Assembly: GCA_002633025.1 (NCBI GenBank)
Contig: NMRB01000402.1
Location: 273,593 to 337,592 of the forward strand
Source: Notospermus geniculatus
Lineage: Eukaryota > Nemertea > Pilidiophora > Heteronemertea > Lineidae
DNA: 64,000 nucleotides
Reading direction: 5' to 3'
Shown: piece after piece, positions 45,901-55,579 of the stretch
Layout: each line of letters starts with the position of its first letter
Numbering within the stretch: position 1 is the first letter of the stretch
Notes under the pieces: generated by a model
The model's input: the letters and a program-made list of their open reading frames with translations, nothing else
Told to the model about the DNA's origin: nothing
Database searches by the model: none
Made by a program: the position numbers and the translations under genes

Positions 45901-46271
45901 CACTAGGAGAAACATCGATATTCGCGAAGTGATGTTGTTTTTCTTCACCATTATTCAAGTTGAGGAGAGACAGAGAATTCTCCATGGTCCAGGCGTAATG
46001 ATGATTTTGACACCTTATAATCTGACACATGGATGCCGCCAGTGAGTGGTTAGCTACTGTGTGATGAATTTGGTAAGGGCTGAGTGATTTTTATCCAGTT
46101 GTCGTCTCCCTCTAACTCCACGGGGACCAAAAGCCAGACAGATTAGTTCATAGGGCCTCGGTAGGATTGGAGGATGAGGCCAAACAGCACCAGTAGGAAT
46201 TTGGTGGCTGTTGACACGAGATTTCTAAAAAACGACAACGTTGGTCGAATAACTTCCAAGCAAATCTAACT
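42885..46271 (+). repeat. Tandem unit copy 1 (~3.39 kb)
   Basis: This unit begins within the tRNA-Asp-like sequence (AGTATC) and ends at AAATCTAACTA, where copy 2 starts immediately. Identity to copy 2 is high by eye, mostly a few percent difference. Compared with copy 2 it lacks about 234 bp between CACACC and AATTTACG (joined at 43567-43569) and lacks MITE A3. It carries the same scattered open stretches as copy 2, including 43160-43546, 44214-44639 and 44937-45185 on the plus strand. I recognise no protein family. Confidence 0.85.
44214..44639 (+). CDS. Unassigned open stretch in unit copy 1
   Basis: A 141-codon open frame contains LPVCRTYHLFGGWMCPLNLL and TYSEKFLSPHARIDLHEVHI. The corresponding frame in copy 2 (47873-48244) is open over the same part, with few residue changes and a different N-terminal portion. 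Neither has a recognisable domain. Conservation of openness is weak evidence because the copies are recent. Flanking open stretches lie in other frames, so introns or frameshifts would be needed to join them. Confidence 0.25.
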   Translation: MFKLSEKNRNVLSSIYDAVVFFKVLSLESTPVGNLPVCRTYHLFGGWMCPLNLLTSAPASPDNVNHFYLSVSHAVRERTSMVITRFPCLPRLQTCPVDNLHSEPPLTYSEKFLSPHARIDLHEVHIPVNRARNQVNLPISS

Positions 46272-46323
46272 AGTATCCCCGCCTGTCACGCGGGAGACCC
46301 GGGTTTGATTCCCGGCCGGGGAG
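46272..46323 (+). pseudogene. tRNA-Asp(GTC) 3' part at start of unit copy 2
   Basis: From AGTATCCCCGCCTGTCACGC through GGGTTTGATTCCCGGCCGG to GGAG this matches the anticodon arm, T-arm and acceptor 3' strand of tRNA-Asp. The anticodon stem (CCCGC/GCGGG) and the T-stem (CCGGG/CCCGG) are intact. The 5' half is replaced by the end of unit copy 1, so it cannot fold as a complete tRNA. A T-run (TTTTTTT) follows within 20 bases. It is closer to a canonical tRNA than the copy at 42.9 kb. Confidence 0.8.
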
Positions 46324-47051
46324 GTCATTTTGGGCGAGTTTTTTTCGCCGACTGCTTTTTTTAATGAAAGATACGTTGCGTTACCTCGTCACCTGTTTAG
46401 AATGTTAGGTGGTCATTTTTTTAGATAAAGTTTTAGTCACCTGACTACTGGCAGCACGACTGATCAATTAGGCAAGCTCGAACCCGTCAACCACCACTAT
46501 CAACTGACTGTTGATCACCGTCATGATGAAGGGCGTTGACAAGGCCATGTTTCTGATAGGTGTACGATTCATGCCTGCAACACAAAAGCGAGGACCATGC
46601 CCCTCTTGTCTGTGTACGAATCACCACGATGACTAGCAGCCAGACTTCCCTTTTTTACGACGTGTACAAGCACCTCGTCTCTACGCTGAAAGTGACCAAG
46701 GGCTCAATTTACGGCAGACGTCACCAGACGAAAAAATTGACGGCGGAGATGATATGCCGTGTCTTCACGACATCTTTTGTTTACATAAGATGGACAGTGT
46801 GGACATTGTAGATTGGCCTGTGAGAATCATGACCCATCCAATTCACAATACGACAAAAGAATCACAACTAATGGTGATGACTCTTTCTCCCCTATGGCAC
46901 CTGCGTTCAGCAGTCTAGACAGGTCGACTGTCGACACACCTCAGGAATCACATAGATCTCAGAGGCGACATGATAAATCATGCATCACCACAAGGCTTGG
47001 CTAATTGGTATCCTCCCCTATCTCTGTTGATCATGAACGTTCCATCGTTAA

Positions 47052-47399
47052 CTTCTCAGACAAGACAACGATGCCATTTTCATCCATGAGGCAGATTCTT
47101 TCGACCGGCTTGAAGGCAATGCGGCGGGGACGGAGGAGGATCTCTGGCGGATGGCAAGTTTTGTCAAACCACACAATTTACGTTTATCATCACCGAAGAG
47201 GATTTTCCATGGCGCTGCTGAAGGTGGGAAATTTTTTAACATTTTCTGCGGCATTTTTTGCAACAGTGACGCAGAAAACTTCATTCAGGAAATCATTGCA
47301 CCAACAGAACTCGCCCTGCTTGACTTATATAACGATTTGCCTCCTTTTTTATTTCATTCATTTCCGCCATTGAGAGGAAATGAAGCCAGACAGCTTTGA
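47052..47399 (+). CDS. Unassigned open stretch in unit copy 2
   Basis: This stretch is open for 115 codons between stops, with a protein-like mix: AIFIHEADSFDRLEGNAAGT, then RIFHGAAEGGKFFNIFCGIF and ELALLDLYNDLPPFLFHSFP. It ends RGNEARQL. The first part falls in the ~234 bp missing from copy 1, so only the second half survives there (to 43793). One of the differences between copies in the shared half is synonymous (CCG/CCA, Pro). No domain is recognised. Continuing downstream requires a frame change. Confidence 0.3.
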   Translation, partial: LLRQDNDAIFIHEADSFDRLEGNAAGTEEDLWRMASFVKPHNLRLSSPKRIFHGAAEGGKFFNIFCGIFCNSDAENFIQEIIAPTELALLDLYNDLPPFLFHSFPPLRGNEARQL

Positions 47400-47872
47400 A
47401 TACTCCATCTCAGGGCATGCTTTCTGTTCTTTCACCCGAAATGGAACTTATTAATCTCTCCAGTGCTCTACTTAAAGTACTTGAGGATGCCATTGGTAAT
47501 GGCTGGTGGAAGCTCTGTTCAAATTCAACGACTGCCAAGAAAACGCGAGTACAGTTTCAATAGCAATGAACGCTGCGACTCCGATGAATTGAGTACAACG
47601 ACAAAAAAGCCGCAAAAGACGACACCACGAGTGACAAATAGATATTTTCTTAGTAAACATCGCGGATGAATTGGCTTTTTGGCACTGACTCTGTTGCTGC
47701 GATTTCACGCCATTATGTACTTGCCAATACCATTCCCTTAGAGTTGCTGTTTACGATAAACAAGAATCTAACGGGGTGAGATTCTCACCACGTGAACTTG
47801 GCAAGTTAGAAAACATCTTTTGTTCAAACTGTCGAAAGGAAAAAAGAAACGTCCTTTCCTCGATACGATATT

Positions 47873-48244
47873 GTGGTATTCTTCAAGGTTTTGTCGCTTG
47901 AATCAACCTCCGTTGGCAATCTGCCTGTTTGCAGAACCTATCATCTTTTCGGTGGGTGGATGTGCCCCCTCAACTTGCTCACATCAGCACCTGCTTCTCC
48001 TGACAACGTAAACCATTTCTATTTGTCAGTTTCTCATGCCGTTAGGGAGAGAACGTGCATGGTAATTACCAGGTCCCCTTGTCTCCCAAGATTGCGGACA
48101 TGTCCTGTTGATAATTTGCATAGCGAACCACCATTAACATACAGCGACAAGTTCCTTTCACCACACGCACGAATCGATCTGCATGAAGTGCACATCCCTG
48201 TCAACCGAGACCGGAACCAAGTGAATTTACCAATTTCCTCCTGA
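47873..48244 (+). CDS. Unassigned open stretch in unit copy 2
   Basis: A 123-codon open frame is parallel to 44214-44639 in copy 1. It includes NLPVCRTYHLFGGWMCPLNL and SPHARIDLHEVHIPVNRDRN. It has no recognisable motif and no strong codon evidence. It could be an exon or a decayed coding fragment of a mobile element. Confidence 0.25.
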   Translation: MVFFKVLSLESTSVGNLPVCRTYHLFGGWMCPLNLLTSAPASPDNVNHFYLSVSHAVRERTCMVITRSPCLPRLRTCPVDNLHSEPPLTYSDKFLSPHARIDLHEVHIPVNRDRNQVNLPISS

Positions 48245-48290
48245 ATTAATCTGTCACAGACACACGTACATGAAATCCTTATATCCATAA

Positions 48291-48551
48291 TCTTTCGAGA
48301 CCGACCTTGTCACTGAAATTGCTACTAGGAAACTGCGTGCTGGCAAAGTGGTCGGTAATGGAATTTTCAAATTACTAGTTAGGGTAGCATTTCCCACCGA
48401 CCACGCATGGAAAGGACAAGGGTCACGTGATCCAACGCTGCTGGAACAAGCTTTCCGCAAGGTGACCTTGAAACTTCAAGTCCTTCCTGACACGTCAGGC
48501 TGTTTTGGGAGACACTTCCGCTCTTCACTACACAACTTTCAGTGGATATGA
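48291..48551 (+). CDS. Unassigned open stretch in unit copy 2
   Basis: The frame is open for 86 codons between stops and reads ETDLVTEIATRKLRAGKVVG, then VAFPTDHAWKGQGSRDPTLL. Copy 1 has the same frame open near 44686-44946. At its end lies CAACTTTCAG followed by TGGATATGATC, which resembles a splice acceptor next to the following open stretch in another frame. I cannot identify a family. Confidence 0.25.
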   Translation, partial: SFETDLVTEIATRKLRAGKVVGNGIFKLLVRVAFPTDHAWKGQGSRDPTLLEQAFRKVTLKLQVLPDTSGCFGRHFRSSLHNFQWI

Positions 48552-48775
48552 TCATGATACTGCGCTTACTTTATGAGAACCACGGGCACGGGTCTTGTGA
48601 CTCTACTGAGTGCGTGAACAATTGTCCATTGTTGGTAACCTATTGTTCATATCAGCCAGACAAAGGAGACTTTGTGAAGTTCGGGACAACATGTCGTAGA
48701 TCAGAGAGAGTTGAGGAAATTCAAGCCCACAAGTATGATTTCTTTCCGTCATCAATGGCCACCTTCATTTCTTGA
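48542..48775 (+). CDS. Unassigned Cys-containing open stretch in unit copy 2
   Basis: A 77-codon frame reads LLYENHGHGSCDSTECVNNC, then FVKFGTTCRRSERVEEIQAH and ends SSMATFIS. It contains six cysteines, five of them between residues 18 and 36. The equivalent in copy 1 (44937-45185) has a small in-frame insertion (82 codons). The indel between copies changes length by a multiple of three, mild support for a coding past. No domain was recognised. Confidence 0.3.
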   Translation: MDMIMILRLLYENHGHGSCDSTECVNNCPLLVTYCSYQPDKGDFVKFGTTCRRSERVEEIQAHKYDFFPSSMATFIS

Positions 48776-49001
48776 GAGGCAGCCAACTTGGGCCTTGAAC
48801 ATTTTCATGAAATGAGAAATACTGAAACCCCAAACTGAGGGCACAAATAATCAGGCGGAGTGGGGGTTGATAAGAAGCAGGAAGAAGCAGCACCTTCAAC
48901 GCCTTGGATTCTTTGGCACGGAAGGGTTAAGTCTGCAGCAGGACAAACGCTTGCTCCTAAAAGCACCAACGATTGGCGTGTGCTGTAGTCTTGTGTCATT
49001 A

Positions 49002-49132
49002 AGGAGCTTTCGCAAAGCCCCCGAAACGCCAACGCGAACGCCTAATCCATTGTTCGATGGCACGACGAGACCACTGAACAAAAGGGTAGACGTTCGCGTT
49101 GGCGTTTCGGGGACTTTGCGAAAACTCCCTAC
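49002..49132. mobile_element. MITE family A, copy A3, inserted after the unit duplication
   Basis: The element has the usual family A arms (GAAACGCCAACGCGAACGCC and inverse) and is flanked by TA at 49000-49001 and 49133-49134. Copy 1 of the unit has the uninterrupted site GTCATTATCTTG at the matching place near 45400. This proves both the insertion boundaries and the TA target duplication. The centre has diverged slightly from A1 and A2 (GACGAGACCACTGAACA). Confidence 0.92.
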
Positions 49133-49992
49133 TATCTTGTTATCTACTCGAATTCCTTTAAAACTTGGCGGTTGGCAGCAGTTTCAGGCGAACCAACTTT
49201 ACGAAGATCCAGCGTCGACCAGCGCCTCCTGAGAACAAATCGATGAACCAACCGAACAGCGAGCTGAGCCTCGCAGAAGACGGTCATTGGTAAACATGAT
49301 CGAGTTGACATTAACGATCTTTCTGAGAAACGGAAGTAGAACCAACTGTCATTAAGTTTTCATTACAGCACTGCCAGCAGAACTGAAATCATGATTTTTG
49401 GTTTCGCTTCATGAAATTCACGTGTCATTTTTAGCGATCTTTTGAGGCTTGGCTCGGACATGCTGTGGGATTTTGGGTCTGAAACCAGAACCCACTGGTG
49501 CCATCATTCGAGCGCAAGAAGAGGGAAGAAGTTCACAGTTATGGTGTACTGCATGCTGTTATGGTCCGATATAACATAACATTGAAATCGAGGGAGCAAT
49601 TTGGCTGTTTTTCAAGTTTACACTTTTAGAAGAAATATCGATATTCGCAAGCTGATGTTGTTTTCCTTCACCATTATTCAAGTTGAGGAGAGACAGAGAA
49701 TTCTCCAAGGTCCAGGCGTAATGATGATTTTGACACCTTATAATCTGACACATGGATGCCGCCAGTGAGTGAGCTACTGTGTGATGAATTTGGTAAGGGC
49801 TGAATGCTTTTTATCCAGTTGTCGTCTCCCTCTATCTCCACGGGGACCAAAAGCCAGACAGATTAGTTCATAGGGCCTCGGTAGGATTGGAGGATAGGAC
49901 CAAACAGCACCAGTAGGAATTTGGTGGCTGTTGACACGAGATTTCTAAAAAACGACAACGTTGGTCGAATAACTTCCAAGCAAATCTAACTA

Positions 49993-51585
49993 CAAACGTA
50001 ATAGTGACATTTACACATCGGCCATGTCCACCAGAATGCGACATCCATGAATAAACATATACATCACTTATATATGATTGGGGGTCTTGAATAAACTATA
50101 TGATGTCAGCTCTGTTGACATAGTCAACGCCTGAATGTGGCCCAACTCGCATCCATCATGACTGGATTACGGTCAGGCCATGTCCTTGCTTGGCTGTCAC
50201 AACTACTGACTTAATTCAATGACTGAAGCAACCGATGATGATTGATTGTTTTAAGTGATGTTGATATCTCGGTCTAATCATCTCACCTGTCAATCATGGA
50301 GGCCGGAAACCACTTAATGCACTCGATGCGTGGATTCCTATTCGTGATGTCAGGATGGAAGTCAGCGAGGATAGGAGACATTTCACTGGTCACACAAGTG
50401 TCGTTAACTAAGAGAAACGCTTGAAGGAAGGTCGTATGGTGCTGTTTAGAGTAACGACGAGGTGGGTGGTGCAGCTCAGAGTGAAGCTGCAAGCGATTTT
50501 TGTGAAAGGTTGTAAAGGGCATCGTATTTTTGGAATTAAGCGGATCAAAATTAGAATGTTGCGAAATTAGGGCAAATGGAGGGCATCTGGAGGAACAAAT
50601 CAAACCGACCACAATTCGAACCAGGCAAAACCAATGCATCGATCACCTAACTTGAATCTACGAAGTACTTTATGTTTTTGATAAGAACAAGCCGACCTCT
50701 TCGAACCAGGCAAAACCCACTTTTTCTTTAAGACGAACTCGACCATCTGAACTGATCCTCATGCGAGATGCAATTACGTCAAAATCGATTGATAAAATCA
50801 GAGATCAAACATACTTTCACAAGAACGGGCAAGGGATAAAAAGTGTCGATGTCATTTTAACGCATTCGCCTTCTATTGACCTTTATGGTTTTACCAGTGG
50901 TATTACTTGTGATGTTTGCTTCAAACGCAAATGCAAGATTTAAACGACTTTTTAACTGCACTACACGCACAAGAAAGTACCGAAAGAACCAAAATGCACA
51001 AATTGGGAGCAACTTCTTTCCACCTGCACTCATTTTTGACCATCATCAATGGCCGCCTTGGGTATTGATTATTTACAAATGCTGAACAACAAAGTTCACC
51101 GGCAAACAACCTAATCCTTTGTTCCAAATGTTTTCTAGATTATTCAAAAAATCTTCCTTTGGACGTGAATATTGCATGGCACTAACTCAGTGAAGAAAGC
51201 CACACAAAGGTACAAACTTTTCTGCGACACGGAAACCTCAGGCAATGTCCACTGATGTTTTCTTTTTGTGTTTGTATTTTTCAGCAGCAGCGGTAATAAA
51301 GAATAGAATCCACGTGATCTATGAGAAGGAATGTTTTGTCATTGATTGCTGGTCTAAATCATGACTCGCGGCGAAACAGGAAATGCAAAAACTGCCACAC
51401 AGGACCAAAGCATGGATTTCGCGATTGTCGATAGTTTTGAACAAAAGAATATGACTCCTTATAAGATACTGATTTATGTTGTTGATTATAATCGAAATAA
51501 TTGCTATTGCTGGTCTTTCATTCTGCCATTTTTTCACTCTAAATGAATAGATATGATTCATCACCACCTGACGACCCACTCTTTA
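49993..51585. other. No recognisable gene or repeat
   Basis: Short open frames only. The longest is a 118-codon minus-strand frame at 50283-50639 without a motif. The phrase GAACCAGGCAAAACC occurs twice (about 50619 and 50704) with no further similarity. Confidence 0.4.
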
Positions 51586-51587
51586 AG

Positions 51588-51782
51588 CCAGCAGCACACC
51601 AGGCGATATTGCAAGCGAATGTGATCGCCGCCGTTCTTTTCGCCAGTTATTTCAGACCAGACGATATCGGTTTGGGGTATTGTTTAACGTGGGCGATCTT
51701 CGTTGTGGAGACGATTCCGCGCGTCGCTGTCCAGCGCACACCCGGCGTCAACGACAGCCGATTTTGCTCGGTGGCGATCAGC
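51588..51782 (-). mobile_element. MITE family C, copy C3 (no nested D)
   Basis: In the minus orientation this matches C1: the right-hand GACAGCCGATTTTGCTCGGT then GGCGATCA is the complement of the C1 interior, and the left end GCAGCACACCAGGCGATATT then GCAAGCGA is the family terminus. It lacks the D element. The far terminus (AGCTCTTGCTGCA) is shortened. Confidence 0.65.
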
Positions 51783-51867
51783 TCTTGCTGCATTTGAATG
51801 TCAGGGAAGGGAAAGTAAAGAATTCCTATTTTCCTTCTATATTAGTTTACATGTACGAAAGACGTTT

Positions 51868-51921
51868 GAAATTTGTTGGAATTCGCCTTACAAATTTGTT
51901 GGAATTCGCCTTACAAATTTG
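51868..51921 (+). repeat. Two tandem 25-bp units
   Basis: AATTTGTTGGAATTCGCCTT followed by ACA is repeated immediately. A local duplication with no other context. Confidence 0.7.
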
Positions 51922-52483
51922 ACCCCACCAGTTTCAAAGACATGCCTCGAAATTAGTCTTAAAGGAAATATATGATGAATCTAAGAAGAAATGTAATAAT
52001 AGAACCTAGCTCTTATAAACCAAACTGACTGGTACAGAAGAGAATTTTCATTCCCCTGGTGATACTCCCCAGGCTCAGAGACAGCATCCAATTACGAATA
52101 ACATTTCGAGTCTGAACGAGGCAAATTAAGAAATAAAATGCCTTGTGGTGGGGATAATAAATTGAAATGTAGAGAAAGTTCCCGATGAGATCCTATGAAT
52201 AGCGGATTGATCAGAGTACGATCTTTACCATTTATTTCATTAGTGCTAGGATGTAAAAAGGTCTTCAATGAAGAAAAGGCATTAGTTCCTATCGCAATGT
52301 CGTTAACGTTTCTCGACAGACATTTGAGAAATCTTACTTGAATCGATTTCAAGGCGATGCACTTTAACTTTTTGATGAGAAGAACAATCGACTAACGAAC
52401 GATTTGGAATCCTTTGGTACCAGGTTTAATGGTTTGACAAGAGTGATTGATGGCACTCTGATGATCATTTGGAAGTGCTAAAG

Positions 52484-52831
52484 GACAGCACACCAGGCAA
52501 TAATATGGCAAGCGATCTGGGCCGACCGCACAGAAAGTCCGATAGTGCTACCGGCGCCTGTCGGCAGTTAACTACAACACATTTTCCCATTAAAAACCGC
52601 CGATAGGCACCAAAAGCACTATCGGACTTTCTGTGCGGTCGGCCCTAATCACCACCGAGCAAAATCGGCTGTTGACGCCAGGTGTGCCTGGACAGCGATG
52701 CGTGGAGTCTTCTCACCAGTGATGATCGCACAATATGAAAAAAATACGAAAAGCGCCTACACTGCGATGGCTGGCGATCAGATCGGTGGCGATCAGATCG
52801 CTTGCCATATCGCCTCGCCGCAGGCAGTGCT
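52484..52831 (+). mobile_element. Composite MITE C4 carrying nested element D2
   Basis: The left end CAGCACACCAGGCAATAATA and the right end CGATCAGATCGCTTGCCATA then TCGCCT are family C termini. The interior CCGAGCAAAATCGGCTGTTG matches C1-C3. Element D2 interrupts it at 52519-52645, at the same position as in C2. Confidence 0.75.
52519..52645. mobile_element. Foldback element family D, copy D2
   Basis: The termini GGGCCGACCGCACAGAAAGT and ACTTTCTGTGCGGTCGGCCC are perfectly inverted, and the arms continue CCGATAGTGCT. The centre (ACAACACATTTTCCC) is related to D1. These cleaner arms define the ends of the family. Confidence 0.8.
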
Positions 52832-53224
52832 CACTGCATTCTACTACCTGTACGCACAAGAATCATGTGAACTTCATTGAAACTACATGGCACACGATAC
52901 TCCCCGTCACATTACCCATGTGAGAAAGGGTTCAGGTAACCATCGACCTTATGAACAACATTCGTTTGCAGCACTTACGTTTTCAAGTCGTCATCCTGTT
53001 TCTTAGAAGTACACGTATAGTTAAAGGACTTACCAGATTATTGAAGATGTCTTTCGCTCCTGAAATGAGAGAGAAAGAATTTGCTTTAATACTGTAAGTA
53101 CCAGAGTGGTATGTTTGATATTCGGAGTAATTTCATATAACTACAAAAAAAAAGGAAATAAGCCAATAAGCCACAACTGCATTTGGGTCCAATGGAACTT
53201 GTATATCACCTTGCGTCGTGATGA

Positions 53225-53350
53225 CGGCAAGATGAACCAATACAAAACAGTCCTTATTTCACCTCGGCGGCAAGATGAACCAATACAAAACAGTCCTTAT
53301 TTCACCTCGGCGGCAAGATGAACCAATACAAAACAGTCCTTATTTCACCG
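53225..53350 (+). repeat. 43-bp tandem repeat, three units
   Basis: CGGCAAGATGAACCAATACA then AAACAGTCCTTATTTCACCT is repeated with a 43-bp period and no visible differences until the third unit ends. It is a young array. The open frame across it (53106-53321) is not called. Confidence 0.85.
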
Positions 53351-53778
53351 AACCTGCATCAATCAGAAACTTAAACAGATCATACGAAACGATAACTGAA
53401 TCACTGAATGCACAGTTGCAGTTTTCCGAATTCGCTTAGCGAGTTCCTTCGCGTCTTGATGGGTATTTAATGTCATCCGAGCCTAGTTTATCACCATTGT
53501 CTGCCATTTGTATGCCAAACAGTCGTGGACGTTTAAATGTTATTGGGAGAGGGCGTTGTCGAAGGTAGCAATTGTAGTGAATATCGAGTCAGTTTTGCTG
53601 CAGCGTGAGTGGAAGTCGGTATCAGATCGGTGATCTATTCTACATGCGTCTGCCGTGTGTGGTGAGACTGTGTATGTCAACCTGGCTGCATGGGTCTCGG
53701 CAACTTGGTCTCAGTGATGTATTTGGAAGGTCCAAGAAATGTACATCACATCGTTTGTGCAGTGCATACAAGATTTCA

Positions 53779-53936
53779 GGGGCCGGTTGCACAAAACTCA
53801 TGTTAGCACTAACATGGTGTTAGCGCTAACTTTTATGTTAGATGACGTCAAAATCCATTGTCATTTTACGTCATTTAACATGATGTTAGCGCTAACATCA
53901 TGTTAGCGCTAACATGAGTTTTGTGCAACCCAGCCA
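53779..53936. mobile_element. Foldback element M with internal GTTAGCGCTAAC palindromes
   Basis: The ends GGGCCGGTTGCACAAAACTC and GAGTTTTGTGCAACCCAGCC are inverted. The arms contain five GTTAGC(G/A)CTAAC or half-site motifs that are each self-complementary, and the centre holds ATGACGTCAAAATCC and TTTACGTCATTT. Ends of the form GGGCCGGTTGCACAAA are familiar from animal MITEs. One copy is here and no target duplication is assigned. Confidence 0.8.
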
Positions 53937-54010
53937 TGGTGTATAGTGATTTTTGACAGGATTGATGGGACGCAGCCAACTGAAGTGAATTTTCCTGATC
54001 GTCAGCCTGA

Positions 54011-54137
54011 CCACTGCAGTCATCCTGAGAATATCAGGTGTCCTTACTGCTCGCTCCCTTCGTCACCGCAGTTTGTGTGCGGTGACGAAGGGAGCGAGCA
54101 GTAAGAACCCCTGGTGTTCTCAGGATGACTGCAGTTG
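54011..54137. mobile_element. Foldback element N
   Basis: CCACTGCAGTCATCCTGAGA pairs with TCTCAGGATGACTGCAGTTG, and TACTGCTCGCTCCCTTCGTC then ACCGCA pairs with TGCGGTGACGAAGGGAGCGA then GCAGTA. The loop is short, so the whole could extrude as a cruciform. One copy, about 80 bp from element M. Confidence 0.75.
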
Positions 54138-54139
54138 GC

Positions 54140-55570
54140 GTTCCTGCTGTACTTTCATTAGATGACCTCCGCATATGAAATTATGGTATACATCGACCAA
54201 GGACTCTTTATAGCCTGAGGCCAGCCAGTACATAATCAACAAGAAAAGTACGACCAACACTCACCAAATTGAGACTGGGAGAATGTCCAATAATTGCTTT
54301 CGTAAGACATTAGAGCAATGCACAGAAATTCAACCAGCAATGATTGTAAGTCAAGGGTTTCTTTGATGATGGGTAGCTTGACTTCATTAGTATTCACCAG
54401 GACGTAAACAAGGTTGGAAATCTACGAGACTAAGACGTGGTTTACATATTGGCTCTTTGATGTACTGACGACGTTGGGATAACATTGCTGGCCAGTGCTT
54501 CATGACGGACTTCATGAAGAAACAGAGAGCTAGTCTCGTCTAGACGATGTTGTTGTGTCCAAAAACTGTCCTAAGGAGGATGTTATCAGAATTATGTCTT
54601 GTAACGTCTTCGAATGGTGTCTGATGGACTACCCTCTTGTCAATGACGATCTCACAGACATCATTAACTGACGCCGCCAGCGAATTGACCACACTCATCG
54701 TCACACGTCGTTTTGTTCCCAAGTTAACCACCTTATTTGAAGTCAATATCGGACCTTGGCAAACACCCACCGCTGACCGATTACCCTGATGGTCTGTTGT
54801 TGATTGAAGGGAAGTCATCGCTTCAACCATCGACACCACAGGCGGACATTGAAGGCCATTAACCTTGAGTTCAACGACTATGTTTCAAAACTTAGCGAGA
54901 TTCAATGACCTTGGTGGCAGTAAACACCACACAACGATAATATTCTGAAGGTCATCTTGAATACGAGGTGCAAACCTCCATAGATCACGGAATTAACCTC
55001 CGATATGTTTGAAGCGACAACCCATTTTACCATCTTGTCATCATGCATCAACATCCTGCAGCCTGATAGGCCTACCATTCGTAGTACTACACAACGCGGA
55101 GATATTTGAAATTTGATTAACTGCCGTAATGCAGGAAGACCTGGCTGCAATACCCTTTTAATTTCCCCTCGCTTCTGCCAGGGGACATAACTTAAGCTTT
55201 GAATATCGGTAAATCTCTTTAACCTATTTCATTGAACATTATCAACATCTTCAGAACTTTGACCCGCCTTTATGACTTTATTAATTTCCCTCTAGGTTTA
55301 ATGCAACTGATTTTCGAGGAGTTTGTTGATTTTATTGCACGCCTTAACGGATGTCAATTTCATTTGTGGGGATTAGAGAGGCTGATTGGAATCTTGAATG
55401 TCCGTGTCACTTGCACTGGGATGAGACGTGTTAACTGAGCCGGGTGTTTTATGCATTTTTTTATGTAGGTCGAATAGCTGGAGAAGGCTGTTGATCGAAT
55501 TGTGGTAGTCGGTCATCTAAATCTGCATTTTGCACGGTTTCCTAAAAGGATATCAAACAGAAAACACAAA
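54140..55570. other. No recognisable gene or repeat
   Basis: Minus-strand open frames at 54540-54839 and 54902-55150 lack recognisable motifs. No repeats were found. Confidence 0.4.
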
Positions 55571-55579
55571 GAACGACAC

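Larger units (their letters stand above)
46272..49992 (+). repeat. Tandem unit copy 2 (~3.72 kb)
   Basis: This is a head-to-tail repeat of 42885-46271, ending AAATCTAACTA before unique sequence (CAAACGTAATAG). It holds the ~234 bp absent from copy 1 (about 46941-47174) and an extra 131-bp MITE (49002-49132). Several plus-strand stretches are open in different frames: 46560-46811, 47052-47399, 47873-48244, 48291-48551 and 48542-48775. On the minus strand 49559-49753 is open and matched by 45839-46030 in copy 1. The function is unknown. Confidence 0.85.
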
